Shown one piece after another: positions 9,863 through 19,420 of a DNA stretch of 64,000 nt (within the stretch, counting starts at the first letter, position 1; each line of letters begins with the position of its first letter). The translations under genes were made by a program, and so were the position numbers. Under the pieces are notes generated by a model. The model was given only the letters and a program-made list of their open reading frames with translations, was not told where the DNA came from and made no database searches. Source of the DNA: Palsa-189 sp963803735 (GTDB taxonomy: Bacteria > Acidobacteriota > Terriglobia > Acidiferrales > UBA7541); NCBI GenBank assembly GCA_963803735.1, contig CAWDNV010000013.1, positions 186,001-250,000 of the forward strand, in the 5' to 3' direction.

Positions 9863-11393
9863 CTAGCGCGCGGCTGCCGCCCCCGCCGTGAAGCGCTCCT
9901 TGAATTCCGAGAGGAGTCTCTTCAGGCCTTCGCGGGTCTCGTCGTCAATCGCTTTCTTTGTGGCGATCTTGTTCAGCAGCGCGCCTGCGTGTGTCTCGGC
10001 AAACGCCAGCAAATCGCGCTCGAAGCGTTCCACTTCCGAAACTTCGATATCGTCGAGATATCCGTTTGTTCCCGCAAAAATCACAAGTACCTGCTTTTCT
10101 ACTGGCAAGGGCGTGAACTGGTCCTGTTTGAGCAACTGCACAAGCCGCTGGCCGCGCGCGAGTTGCGCTTGGGTGGCTTTGTCCAGTTCCGAACCAAACT
10201 GGGCGAAGGCGGCCAATTCTCGGTATTGCGCCAGGTCTAGTCGCAGCGTTCCGGCTACTTGCCGCATGGCCTTAATCTGCGCGTTGCCGCCCACGCGACT
10301 CACCGATAATCCCACGTTGATGGCGGGGCGGATGCCGCTGTTGAAAAGATCGGCTTCCAGGTAGATCTGGCCGTCGGTAATCGAAATTACGTTCGTCGGA
10401 ATGTAAGCCGATACGTCACCCGCCTGCGTTTCGATCACCGGCAATGCCGTAAGTGAACCGCCGCCCTTTCTTATCGTTCAGCTTCGCGGCGCGCTCCAGC
10501 AGACGCGAATGCAGATAAAAAACATCCCCTGGAAAAGCTTCGCGCCCCGGCGGCCGGCGCAGCAGCAGCGAGATTTCACGATACGCCTGCGCGTGTTTCG
10601 AGAGATCGTCGTAGAAACACACTGCGTGCCGGCCGTCATCCCGGAAGAATTCGCCGATGGCGCAGGCCGCATAGGGGGCGATGTACTGCATGGTTGCGGG
10701 CTCGGTGGCGGAAGCGGCCACAACGATGGAGTAATCCATGGCGCCGGCGTCGGTTAGGATCTTTACGACCTGCGCGATGGTCGAGCGCTTTTGTCCGATC
10801 GCGCAGTAGATGCAGATCATGTCGCCGCCCTTCTGGTTAATGATCGTGTCCAGAATGATGGCGGTCTTGCCCGTCTGCCGGTCGCCGATGATCAGTTCGC
10901 GTTGCCCTCGGCCAATCGGAATCATCGAGTCAATGGCTTTGATACCAGTCTGTAGCGGCTCCCGAACGGGCTGGCGGTCCACAACGCCGGGCGCGATGCG
11001 TTCGATAGGAATGCGCTGGTCGGTGACGATAGGCCCTTTGCCGTCGAGCGGCACGCCGAGGGGATTGACCACGCGTCCGACGAGCGCGTCTCCAACCGGT
11101 GCGGACATGATCGAGCGCGTGCGCTTGACTGTGTCGCCCTCTTCGATGGCCGTGTATTCGCCCAGCAGCACCGTGCCGACCTGATCCTCCTCGAGGTTGA
11201 GCGCAATGCCGAAGACGTCGTGCGGGAACTCCAGCATCTCGCCGGCCATCACTTTTTCCAGGCCATGCACGCGCGCGATTCCGTCACCGACAGAAATGAC
11301 CGTGCCCACTTCATCCACGGCCACGGATTGGTCGTAGTTCGCGATTTGTGCGCGAAGAATCTTTGTTATTTCGTCCGCTCTAATCGATGCCAT
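9863..11393 (-). CDS. atpA: F1 ATP synthase alpha subunit, with one frameshift
   Basis: The non-catalytic nucleotide-binding subunit. The corrected protein is 509 residues, the normal length. The N-terminus MASIRADEITKIL, Walker A GDRQTGKT at 170-177 and the later ETQAGDVSAYIPTNVISITDG are canonical. The frame breaks at 10464-10466: after LNDKKG, frame one reads RRFTYGIAGD, while the next frame reads GGSLTALPVIETQAGD. One extra base in the CCC (plus strand) run explains it. Because a genome needs this gene, a sequence error is likely. It lies between atpH and atpG. Confidence 0.93.
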
Positions 11394-11414
11394 GCCTTCA
11401 TTGCTCCTGACTTC

Positions 11415-11951
11415 TCATTGAGACTCGAGCTTAATCCGCAGCCGTTCGAGCTGCATACGAACGGAACCATCATAGATGGTTGACCCGACGCGCACCACCG
11501 CTCCCGCAATCAACGCGGGGTCCAGCTCATAATTCGCTTCTACGCGCCTGCCGCTCAGCCGCTCGAGGACGGTTCGCAGTTGCTTCCTTTCGCGTTCGTT
11601 CAACTCGCGCGCGGTTGTGACGTCGGCGCGCGCCACTCCTTCCAGGTCGTCGAGCCTCGCCTCGAAAGCTTGTTGAATTTCCGGGAGCAGCCCCACACGG
11701 CGCTGGTCGATCACCACAAAAAGGAAATTTCGTAACGTGCGGCTGGCGCTCATGCGCTCGACGAGCGCTTCCGCCACCGCGTGTTTATTCGCGCGCGAGA
11801 CTGCCGGGCTGCCGAGCAAGACTCCCAGTTGAGATGATTCCCTTAACAACGCAAGAAAATCGTGCAACTCCCGTCTCACCTGCTCGGCGGATTTTTGCGA
11901 AATGGCCACTTCCGCGAGCGCATCGGCGTAGTGTTGTGCGATGGTCCTCAT
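11415..11951 (-). CDS. atpH: F1 ATP synthase delta subunit
   Basis: A 178-residue stator subunit linking the b stalk to the top of F1. The pattern is typical OSCP/delta: a helical N-domain from MRTIAQHYADALAEVA, then LDDLEGVARADVTTARELNERER, and a C-terminal DPALIAGAVVRVGSTIYDGS. It overlaps atpF by four bases, a sign of translational coupling. Confidence 0.93.
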   Translation of the reverse strand: MRTIAQHYADALAEVAISQKSAEQVRRELHDFLALLRESSQLGVLLGSPAVSRANKHAVAEALVERMSASRTLRNFLFVVIDQRRVGLLPEIQQAFEARLDDLEGVARADVTTARELNERERKQLRTVLERLSGRRVEANYELDPALIAGAVVRVGSTIYDGSVRMQLERLRIKLESQ

Positions 11952-12568
11952 GACGCGGCCCTCTCCAGTTCCCCGACGAAAGAGCCAAACAGTGCCGACT
12001 CCGCCGCTGTATTCATCTGCTCCCGGATGAGCGCCGCCGCTCGCTCCGTCGCGAGTTTCGCGGCAATAGCGCGAATTTCCTGAGATCCGGCGCGTTCGGA
12101 CGCGGAGATCTCCGCGCGTGCCGCCTGCTGAATCTTCTCCACTTCAGATTTTGTAAGCTCTCGAATTCGCTCGCGATCCGCGATCGAATCGCGCTGCCCG
12201 GCGCGTCGCTCTTCCTCGATTTCCCGATCAAAGGAGGCGAGTTTGTCGAACGTTTCCCGCAGTTCGCGCTCTGCCGCAGCGCGAGTCTGAGCTGCCTCTT
12301 CGATTGACTTGGCGATAGATTGCGCGCGGGCACGAAAATAAGGCGCGCCATACTTAACGATTACATAAGCGAGAGCGCCAAAAACCAGGAGAAAATTCAG
12401 CCAGCGGAAAACCGTGCCGATAGGTGTGTTGGCCGCGTCGGCCGCGCCTTCCTGGGCCAGAGCCGGAAGCGAAACTGTAACCAGCAAAACAGCGCCAAGC
12501 AGTGCCGATCCAATGGATCGTAGACCGGCGCGCCCCAATGACCATTTGCCCGCCCAACGCGTCATCAA
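11948..12568 (-). CDS. atpF: F0 ATP synthase subunit b, with signal-like N-terminal extension
   Basis: A 206-residue peripheral-stalk subunit. A hydrophobic leader (about 20-38, ending SLPALAQ) precedes a second membrane helix (RWLNFLLVFGALAYVIVKYG) and a long charged helix. The extra leader ahead of the b-type anchor suggests a cleaved signal peptide, which I believe occurs in acidobacterial b subunits. The C-terminus NTAAESALFGSFVGELER resembles delta-contacting regions. It overlaps both atpF' and atpH by four bases. Confidence 0.88.
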   Translation of the reverse strand: MMTRWAGKWSLGRAGLRSIGSALLGAVLLVTVSLPALAQEGAADAANTPIGTVFRWLNFLLVFGALAYVIVKYGAPYFRARAQSIAKSIEEAAQTRAAAERELRETFDKLASFDREIEEERRAGQRDSIADRERIRELTKSEVEKIQQAARAEISASERAGSQEIRAIAAKLATERAAALIREQMNTAAESALFGSFVGELERAAS

Positions 12569-13038
12569 ACCTCGCCTGCCGGGCGGGGACGCATTTGCCG
12601 TTGAGGTTCCAGAATGGTGCGAGCGATCTCTTCCGCAAGGTGGGCGCTGCTGACTTCCAGTTCCGCGCGTGCAGCTTCGATCTCCGTCCGAATGCGTTTC
12701 TTGGCGTTTTGGACTTCTTCGTTAGCCAGTTGCCGCGCTTGCTGGATAGCCTTGCTGCGTTCGTCAAGCGCCACGCGGCGCGCTGCTTCCTGTTCTCGAA
12801 AAAGCTCCCCGCGGGCGTTGCGCAGCGCCTCCTGATAAGCGCGGCTCTTTTCCTGGGCGGTCTTACGGAATTCCTCGGCTTCGCGCCGCGCGCCTTCTAT
12901 GCGCTTGCTCCGTTCCGCTACCACACGCTCGATCGGGCCAAAAAATGCCCACCGCATGAAGAGATAGAAGAGAAACACAATGATGGCCGTGGGTACCGCG
13001 GCGAGGAACAGATCGCCAAGCTGTTTCAGAATTTCCAT
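12565..13038 (-). CDS. atpF': F0 ATP synthase subunit b'
   Basis: A 157-residue protein with one N-terminal membrane helix (about 13-30, AAVPTAIIVFLFYLFMRW) followed by a long Arg/Glu/Ala-rich helix, as in the paired b and b' stalk subunits. It is the first gene of the operon, about 100 bases downstream of a good sigma-70 promoter. The a and c subunit genes are not next to it; the upstream neighbour is the divergent efp. Confidence 0.88.
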   Translation of the reverse strand: MEILKQLGDLFLAAVPTAIIVFLFYLFMRWAFFGPIERVVAERSKRIEGARREAEEFRKTAQEKSRAYQEALRNARGELFREQEAARRVALDERSKAIQQARQLANEEVQNAKKRIRTEIEAARAELEVSSAHLAEEIARTILEPQRQMRPRPAGEV

Positions 13039-13147
13039 CAGAGCGTCCGGATCCTAACCCGCCTTCCCTGCCTGCATATTTTCCGTACACGAAAAACCGG
13101 GCAGAAGTCCGACCCGGTCACCTGGACACACGCGGACAAGGAAAAAA

Positions 13148-13176
13148 TTTATAGCATCCACACTCGGTTCCGTCAA
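13148..13176 (-). promoter_or_regulatory. Sigma-70 promoter of the ATP synthase operon
   Basis: On the minus strand, TTGACG (13171-13176) and TATAAA (13148-13153) are separated by 17 bases. Transcription would begin near 13141 and leave a leader of about 100 bases before atpF'. Confidence 0.75.
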
Positions 13177-13228
13177 CGCCCGTCGCATTCTTGCGGCATG
13201 TCGATGCTTCCTTTTCCAACCGGCCCGT

Positions 13229-13258
13229 TTGACCGTGCTTTGCACCGGCGGCTATAAT
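13229..13258 (+). promoter_or_regulatory. Sigma-70 promoter of efp
   Basis: TTGACC (13229-13234) and a perfect TATAAT (13253-13258) are 18 bases apart. The leader to the efp start would be about 160 bases. It is divergent from the ATP synthase promoter, and the two fill most of the 388-base intergenic region. Confidence 0.72.
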
Positions 13259-13426
13259 TCACAACGGCGCCGAAAATATTGGGCTTCGGGCGAGTCCAAA
13301 AATGCCCGGCTCCCTCGCCGTCTTCGATGAAAAAGCGATGGGGCGCCGATTCCGCCTGCCGCCACCCAAGCCACTCGAACGTGAAGTGACCTAGACAATC
13401 GGGGCGCGGGCCCTCAGGAGTGACAG

Positions 13427-13988
13427 ATGCTGAAAGCGACGCAACTGCGTCCAGGAATGATTATCGTCCACGATGGCGACCTCTATTCCGTGCATAGCGT
13501 GGACCATCGCACGCCCGGTAATAAACGTGGAGCCATGGCTACGCGCATGCGCAACCTGCGCAGCGGATCGACGATCGATTATCGCTTCCGCGCTGAGGAC
13601 TTTGTCGAACGCGCGGTGCTCGATGAAATCGAATTCCAGTATCTCTATAGCGATGCCAATGGCTACAACTTCATGAATACGGAGACATTCGAGCAAATTC
13701 ACGTCACTGGAGAGGTGCTCGGGCGACGCGGTCTACTATTTCATTCCGAACTTGGTGCTGAAGCTCGAATTCCACGACGGGAAACCCATCGGGGCTCTTG
13801 TTCCCGATACCGTGGACATGACCGTGGTTGATACTGAACCTACTGTGCAGAAAGCCACCGCCAGCGCCGTGATGAAGCCCGCAAAGCTGGAGACGGGCTT
13901 GACGATCCAGGTGCCGCCTTTCATCAACAATGGCGATAAAGTCAAGGTAAACACGGCGGAAGCCACCTATATCCAGCGTGCACAATAG
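13427..13988 (+). CDS. efp: Elongation factor P, with one frameshift
   Basis: EF-P relieves ribosome stalling at proline stretches. The corrected protein is 186 residues, normal length. The KOW-like N-domain opens MLKATQLRPGMIIVHDGD and is followed by the OB-fold domains ending PPFINNGDKVKVNT. The frame breaks at 13721-13723: one extra G in a GGG run separates TGEVLG from DAVYYFIPNLVLKLEF. The loop tip reads TPGNKRGAM, which is not the PGKG of lysylated EF-P, so any modification at this site is uncertain. A ribosome site (CAGGAG) precedes the ATG. Confidence 0.92.
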
Positions 13989-14014
13989 CTTGAAGACATT
14001 GCCACACTCGTCGA

Positions 14015-15097
14015 CTAACTCGTAACCACCGCTTCTTTAGGTTTTCTGGAGACTCTGCGACCATTTCCGATCCGCCCAGAACCATGGGGAAATCCCAGAA
14101 TCGGTACGACTGGCTTTCCCGTCCCGCCATCCGGTGAATCCTTTAGAAGTTTTTCAAACTCATCCACCAAGGTTCCGTCCCACCACCCCCGCCGCACCTC
14201 ATCGTGCAGGATGGCGACGGCACGTTCGGACGAGAGCGCTTTGCGATAAGGCCGGTCCGTGGTCAGCGCGTCATAGATATCGACCGTCTGCAAGACACGC
14301 GCGGTCAGCGGAATCTGGTCGCTTTTCAGGTGATCGGGATAACCGCTGCCGTCCTGACGTTCGTGATGCGAGCGTATGATTGGCAGGACCTGCCGAAACG
14401 ATTTCAGGGGCGCGCAAATGCGCTCTCCGATCACGGTATGCGTTTCCATGAGCTCGCGTTCGTGCGCGTCCAGTGAGCCCGGCTTGAGCAGCACGCGCTC
14501 TGGCACCGCGACCTTACCGATGTCGTGAACCACGCCGCCCCGGCGCAAGGCGATGAGATCCTCCTGCGATAATTCCAACCGCTCTCCCAGCGCCACGGAG
14601 TACCGAGACAGCCGGTCGCAGTGCCCTTCCGTGTAGAGATCCTTCGCCTCAATGCTGGCCGCCAAAGTGAAGACAACGGTTTCCGCGCTCTCCAGCTCAT
14701 CGGTGAAGCGTTTGATGCGCACCAGCGACTTTACCCGCGCCAGCAGCTCTTCTTTGCGTACTGGCTTGTTGAGGAAATCGTCGGCGCCCGCCTCAATTCC
14801 CTGGATACGATCCTCCACCCCCCCGAGGCCGGTGATCAGAACGATGGGTGTCAGGCGAGTCTCGGGCCGGTCTTTGGCCGCGCGGCAGACTGCAAACCCG
14901 GTTTGGCCGGGCATGACCACATCAATTAGGGCAAGGTCGATGGCTTCTTGCTCCAAGAGCTGCAGCGCCTGCTGGCCATCGGATACGGCGAACACGCGAT
15001 AGCCGTGCCTACGCAGCATCATTTCCAGCACTTCGCGAGCAGACTGGTTAACGTCGGCGATTAGTATGGTTCCCAGAGCGACAGTATTTGCAGACAC
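14015..15097 (-). CDS. Response regulator with HD-GYP cyclic-di-GMP phosphodiesterase domain
   Basis: A 360-residue RpfG-type protein. The receiver domain has LIADVNQSAR, the phosphorylation Asp in LALIDVVMPGQTG and the Lys of LNKPVRKEE. The HD-GYP domain follows, with GHCDRLSRY, VVHDIGKVAVPE and HHERQDGSGYPDHL, so all metal ligands look intact. The start is the GTG at 15097, preceded at close spacing by GGGAGGA; an upstream in-frame start at 15199 lacks such a site and adds 34 disordered residues. It converges on efp. No cognate kinase is nearby. Confidence 0.9.
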   Translation of the reverse strand: MSANTVALGTILIADVNQSAREVLEMMLRRHGYRVFAVSDGQQALQLLEQEAIDLALIDVVMPGQTGFAVCRAAKDRPETRLTPIVLITGLGGVEDRIQGIEAGADDFLNKPVRKEELLARVKSLVRIKRFTDELESAETVVFTLAASIEAKDLYTEGHCDRLSRYSVALGERLELSQEDLIALRRGGVVHDIGKVAVPERVLLKPGSLDAHERELMETHTVIGERICAPLKSFRQVLPIIRSHHERQDGSGYPDHLKSDQIPLTARVLQTVDIYDALTTDRPYRKALSSERAVAILHDEVRRGWWDGTLVDEFEKLLKDSPDGGTGKPVVPILGFPHGSGRIGNGRRVSRKPKEAVVTS

Positions 15098-15305
15098 GTA
15101 TTCCTCCCTTGATGCGACTTTGAGCTGCTCGAAGTCCCGCAAAGGACCGGGATCGGGATCTTCGGCGCGCGGGCGGGCGGAAGGGGAGAGCACAAACAAG
15201 TCCCCGCTCGACGGAAAATCAAGACTAAGAATTACAGGAAGGGAGAAGGCAATTTTCCCCGGAGCCTACTGTGCTGTCAAGCGAACTATGACGGCAGTTG
15301 CGCAG

Positions 15306-16616
15306 CTAGTTCTTAGAGGGAGAAAACACGCGCCGGAAGATCGCATCGACCTGGTGGAGCTGGCGCTCAAGGTCGAAAGCGCGGGCGAGCGCGGCGGCAT
15401 CGAGAAATTTCGTGATGCGCGTATCGCGCGCCACTCGTTCGCGAAAACTGCTATCGGATTCCCACGCAGCCATGGCGTTTTCCTGCACCCACTTATATCC
15501 GTCATCACGCGGTGCGCCCGCTTCCACCAGATCGAGCAGAAGCTGGCCGGAAAATACCAGGCCTTGCGTGAGATCCAGGTTGCGCCGCATGCGTTCGGGA
15601 AAGACGCGCAAGCCGGTGAGGATATCGGTCATGCGCGCGAGCATGTAATCGATCAGAATCGTCGAATCCGGCAGGATGATGCGTTCGACAGAACTGTGCG
15701 AAATATCGCGCTCGTGCCAGAGCGCGACATTCTCGAGCGCCGCCTGCGCATTCGAGCGCACCACCCGGGCCAAGCCTGAAATCTGCTCGCAGCTTACCGG
15801 ATTGCGCTTGTGCGGCATGGCCGAGCTGCCGCGCTGTCCCGCCGCGAAAGGTTCTTCGGCTTCCCGCACTTCCGTGCGCTGCAAATGGCGAATCTCCACT
15901 GCGATTTTTTCCAGAGTGGCGGCTATGATCGCGAGCGCGGAAAGAAATTCGGCGTGACGGTCGCGCTGGATCACCTGCGAAGCCACCTGCGCAGGCTCCA
16001 GACCAAGCCGGCGGCAGATCGCCTCTTCCACTTCGACTCCTAGATGCGCGGCATTGCCCACTGCCCCCGAGATCTTGCCCACGGCCATTTGCCGCGAGGC
16101 GTGGCAGAAACGCTCCTGATTACGGCGATTTTCGGCGAACCAATTGGCGATCTTGAGGCCGAAGGTAATCGGCTCGGCATGAATGCCATGGGTGCGCCCG
16201 ATCTGGGGAGTATGTTGAAACTCGTGCGCCCGCTTTTCGAGCACTTCGCCCAGGCGCTTGAGTCCCGCGTCTATCAGGCGGGAGGCTTCGCGAACCTGCA
16301 GCGCCTGCGCCGTATCCACCACGTCATTTGAAGTCAGGCCATAGTGCAGCCACCGCGCCGCTTCCGGGTCGCCGATAGCTTCGCCGACAGCCAGTGTGAA
16401 GGCGATCACGTCGTGCCGCACGCGAGCCTCAATTTCCAGCACGCGTGCCGCATCCACGCGGGCGCGTTCGCGAATTCGCGCCGCCGCTTCGCGCGGCACC
16501 ACTCCACGTTCGGCGAGCACGTCGGTAGCGGCGATTTCGACCTCCAGCCAGCGTTCGAGCCGGCCTTGATCGGTCCAAATCCCGCCCATCTGGGGGCGAG
16601 TGTAGCGCGCAATCAT
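15306..16616 (-). CDS. purB: Adenylosuccinate lyase
   Basis: PurB acts twice in purine biosynthesis, releasing fumarate from SAICAR and from adenylosuccinate. The 436-residue protein has the fumarase/aspartase superfamily signature SSAMPHKRNP. It also has HYGLTSNDVVDTA, the catalytic region GRTHGIHAEP and SSVERIILPDS. I chose the ATG at 16616 (MIARYTRPQMGGIW) because it matches the family start; ten codons upstream an alternative start runs through a G-rich tract. No other pur genes flank it. Confidence 0.95.
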   Translation of the reverse strand: MIARYTRPQMGGIWTDQGRLERWLEVEIAATDVLAERGVVPREAAARIRERARVDAARVLEIEARVRHDVIAFTLAVGEAIGDPEAARWLHYGLTSNDVVDTAQALQVREASRLIDAGLKRLGEVLEKRAHEFQHTPQIGRTHGIHAEPITFGLKIANWFAENRRNQERFCHASRQMAVGKISGAVGNAAHLGVEVEEAICRRLGLEPAQVASQVIQRDRHAEFLSALAIIAATLEKIAVEIRHLQRTEVREAEEPFAAGQRGSSAMPHKRNPVSCEQISGLARVVRSNAQAALENVALWHERDISHSSVERIILPDSTILIDYMLARMTDILTGLRVFPERMRRNLDLTQGLVFSGQLLLDLVEAGAPRDDGYKWVQENAMAAWESDSSFRERVARDTRITKFLDAAALARAFDLERQLHQVDAIFRRVFSPSKN

Positions 16617-16950
16617 GCCGGCCCCCCCACCCCCCTTTTTGTGCAAGTGTTCATAATGCGAGGCTTAGGACTGATGGCATATCTCAGAAACAGGATATAT
16701 CGCCGAGGGAGTAACGACGAACACTTTGAGGAAAGAAGGTCCGGTCTCATTGATCTCACCGGGTAGACTCTCGCCGCAAAAGGGCAGCTTTGCCAGGCAA
16801 GACGGCGTTTGCAGTTTGTTCGAAACAAATGGTTCTGTATGGCCCCATGGCTCTGGCTGGTAAATTTTTTGCGAAAGGGCATCGATTTTAGGAGAGATCC
16901 CTCGCTGCACGGCACACGCAAGAGCGGCGCACACAGGGGACCCCACCGCT

Positions 16951-16990
16951 CCGGATGGTCACTCAGGACGACCATCCTGGCCGGATGGTC
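16951..16990. repeat. Short inverted and direct repeat of GGATGGTC
   Basis: GGATGGTC (16953-16960) pairs with GACCATCC (16970-16977), and a further direct copy CCGGATGGTCA starts at 16981. It is not followed by a T run, so it is not an obvious terminator. It lies in the 425-base region between the metallo-hydrolase gene and purB, where I see no gene and no clear promoter. Confidence 0.4.
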
Positions 16991-17041
16991 ATCTTCGCAA
17001 GCGGCACATTTATTTTACCGCCAGGATCAAGTTGCTGCCCT

Positions 17042-17962
17042 CTATAACTGAAGGGGGGCGAGAGGTTCGTGCTGGGAAGCGATCAGCAGCTCGCCGCGAA
17101 AAGCAAATAGGCTTGGGCGGCGCCCGAGCGCCTCTTCCGCGCAGATGCGAGCCACGTCCGGGTTGTTGTTGTTTTCAGAAAGATGCGCCAACACCAAGTA
17201 ACGCGGGCATCCATCGAAACCCTCGGGATCAGCAAGAAAGGCGCTGACGGTCTCATTCGAAAGATGCCCGGTGCGGCTCATCACACGTTGTTTGACGTGC
17301 CAAGGATAAGGGCCAACCTTAAGCATCTCCACATCGTGATTCGACTCGAGTACCAAGGCATCGCAATCACGCAGGTGCTGTTTCACCAGTTCGGGCATAT
17401 AGCCCAGATCGGTGACTACTGCGAGTTTCAAGCCTTCGGCACGGAAGGTGAAGCCAAGCGGGTCGATGGCGTCGTGAGGAATACGGAAGGGCGCAACTTC
17501 AATATCGCCAACGCAGAATCCATGGCCGGCTTCGATGAATTGAACGCGCTCGAAACGGCTCGCGTGACGTTCGGGAAGAAATCGCACTGTTTCCGAATGC
17601 GTTTCGGCGGTGAGGTAAACCGTGGTGCGCCAGTTGCCCAAGAGCGCTGCCAAGCCACCGATATGATCGGTGTGTTCGTGGGAGATGACGATTCCGTCGA
17701 GGCGATCAACCGAATGGGCAAGGGCGGCAAGGCGCCGCAGCGTTTCTCGCTTCCCCAGGCCCGCGTCCACCAGCAGGCGCGTCCGGGAAGTTTCAAGCAA
17801 AGTGCAATTGCCCGAACTGCCCGACGCGAGAATGCTCACGCGAAGGCTGATGGATTCTCCCCCAAATCTTTCACCCAGCACGCACGCTGGGGGTCCGCAA
17901 TCTCGCGAAGCCGGCATCCGGCTGCGCGCGGAAGTAAAAAGCAAAAAATATCGCGGCCGCAC
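17042..17962 (-). CDS. MBL-fold metallo-hydrolase (YycJ/WalJ-like)
   Basis: A metallo-beta-lactamase fold protein of up to 306 residues. The family opening VSILASGSSGNCTLLE begins at residue 42. The zinc motif is SHEHTDHIGG, with later ligands in VVTDLG, ESNHD and LAHLSENNN. Homologues of this type (YycJ) are cytoplasmic exonuclease-like enzymes. The start is uncertain: the first 41 residues are low-complexity Arg/Pro-rich and probably not translated, and the GTG at 17839 is the likelier start, though neither has a clear ribosome site. It lies downstream of the M16 protease gene on the same strand. Confidence 0.82.
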   Translation of the reverse strand: MRPRYFLLFTSARSRMPASRDCGPPACVLGERFGGESISLRVSILASGSSGNCTLLETSRTRLLVDAGLGKRETLRRLAALAHSVDRLDGIVISHEHTDHIGGLAALLGNWRTTVYLTAETHSETVRFLPERHASRFERVQFIEAGHGFCVGDIEVAPFRIPHDAIDPLGFTFRAEGLKLAVVTDLGYMPELVKQHLRDCDALVLESNHDVEMLKVGPYPWHVKQRVMSRTGHLSNETVSAFLADPEGFDGCPRYLVLAHLSENNNNPDVARICAEEALGRRPSLFAFRGELLIASQHEPLAPLQL

Positions 17963-18024
17963 GCATCATCGCAAAAGCGCGGGGCGCACGTCAACGGATT
18001 CGAGGAGTTTTGTGATCGGAAATG

Positions 18025-19308
18025 TCAGCAGGCGAGCAGGTCGCGTTTCAGATGGAAGCCGTCGAGGGGACCAACCACCGTGGCGGCAATTTTGCGAGGC
18101 TGGAAGAATCCGAGGGCGGTCTGCTGTACGTCCTCCGCCGTGACGGCTTCGATCGAGGCGTGCAATTCTTCCACAGTGAAGAAGCGGCCAAAGTAGATTT
18201 CCTGGCGCGCCAGATTGGACATGCGCGCTCCCGGCGATTCCAGGGAGAGCACGAGGGAACCTTTCAACTGATCCTTGGCGCGGCGGAGTTCTTCGGGAGC
18301 CACAGGTTCTTTTTTCAGGCGCGCAAATTCTCCGGCAATCGACCGCAGCACCCGCTCCGTGGTGCTACGGCTGGTGCCGGCATAGACGGAAAGCATGCCC
18401 GCGTCCGAATAAGGATTGAGCTCGCTGAAAACGGCGTACGCCAGGCCCTGGCGTTCACGAATGTTTTGAAACAAGCGCGAGGACATGCTGCCGCCCAGGA
18501 TATTGTTCAGCACCGAAGCCGCATACCGGCCCGGATGCGTAAGAGGGTACGAGGGCACAGCGAGCGTGATGTGCGCCTGTTCGAGCGCGGGCTTATTGCG
18601 CGCAATCAGTCGTGCATGCGTATGGGGCACAGTGCGGCTGTTTGGCGTTGCCTGCGGTTTCCTTTTGATTCCGCCGAAGAATTTATCCGCGAGTTTCCGT
18701 AGAACGTCGACGTGAATATTGCCGGCGGCGGTGATCACCGTATTGGCCGGCGTATACCAGCGCTCGAAGCAGTTCACGACGGATTTACGCGTAAATCCGC
18801 GAACGGTTCCGCGCGTGCCCAGGATGGGCGCTCCCAAAGGATGTCCGCGCCAAAAGCTCTGGGTGAGCACTTCGTGGGCCAACGCTTCGGGATTGTCATC
18901 CTCCATGCGAATCTCTTCCAGGATGACGTGTTTTTCCTTGACGATATCTTCTTCGACGAAGGTAGGAGTCAGCACCAGGTCCGAGAGCACATCAAAAGCG
19001 ATCGGCAGGTTCTCATCGAGGACCTTGGCATTGAAGCTGACCATCTCTTTCGACGTGAAAGCGTCGAGCAGCCCCCCGACGGAATCCATCTCGCGCGCAA
19101 TCTGTTCCGCGCTTCGGCGGGAGGTGCCTTTGAAGACCATGTGCTCGATGAAATGAGCGATGCCGTTCAGTCCTGAGGGTTCCCCGCGCGAACCGGCGCG
19201 CACCCAGATGCCAATCGCGACCGAGCGCATGTGGGGCATGTGCTCGGCTACAAGCACCAGGCCATTCGGCAGGGCTTCTCGCTCGATGGAAATTCCGACT
19301 TGCGTCAT
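18025..19308 (-). CDS. M16 family zinc peptidase
   Basis: A 427-residue insulinase/processing-peptidase-like protein. The inverted zinc motif HFIEHMVFKGT and the downstream Glu region (EIRMEDDNPEALAHE) are intact. The substrate-binding C-terminal half has GSSMSSRLFQNIRE-like text (LGGSMSSRLFQNIR) and RERQGLAYAVFS. There is no signal peptide, so it is probably cytoplasmic. The opening LPNGLVLVAEHMPHMRSVAIG is typical of the family. It is divergent from rlmN. Confidence 0.92.
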   Translation of the reverse strand: MTQVGISIEREALPNGLVLVAEHMPHMRSVAIGIWVRAGSRGEPSGLNGIAHFIEHMVFKGTSRRSAEQIAREMDSVGGLLDAFTSKEMVSFNAKVLDENLPIAFDVLSDLVLTPTFVEEDIVKEKHVILEEIRMEDDNPEALAHEVLTQSFWRGHPLGAPILGTRGTVRGFTRKSVVNCFERWYTPANTVITAAGNIHVDVLRKLADKFFGGIKRKPQATPNSRTVPHTHARLIARNKPALEQAHITLAVPSYPLTHPGRYAASVLNNILGGSMSSRLFQNIRERQGLAYAVFSELNPYSDAGMLSVYAGTSRSTTERVLRSIAGEFARLKKEPVAPEELRRAKDQLKGSLVLSLESPGARMSNLARQEIYFGRFFTVEELHASIEAVTAEDVQQTALGFFQPRKIAATVVGPLDGFHLKRDLLAC

Positions 19309-19420
19309 CGTTCTCGAAATGATCGCACAGTCATGCGCGAAAACCTATGCCGCTTTCGACTGGGGTGAAAAGCCGTGGAGAATTTGTCATCGGGCGATCC
19401 GCACATTCCCACATGCTATG

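Noticed and set aside
19160..19420. Upstream extension of rlmN
   Set aside because: It lies inside the divergent M16 protease gene and lacks the family opening.
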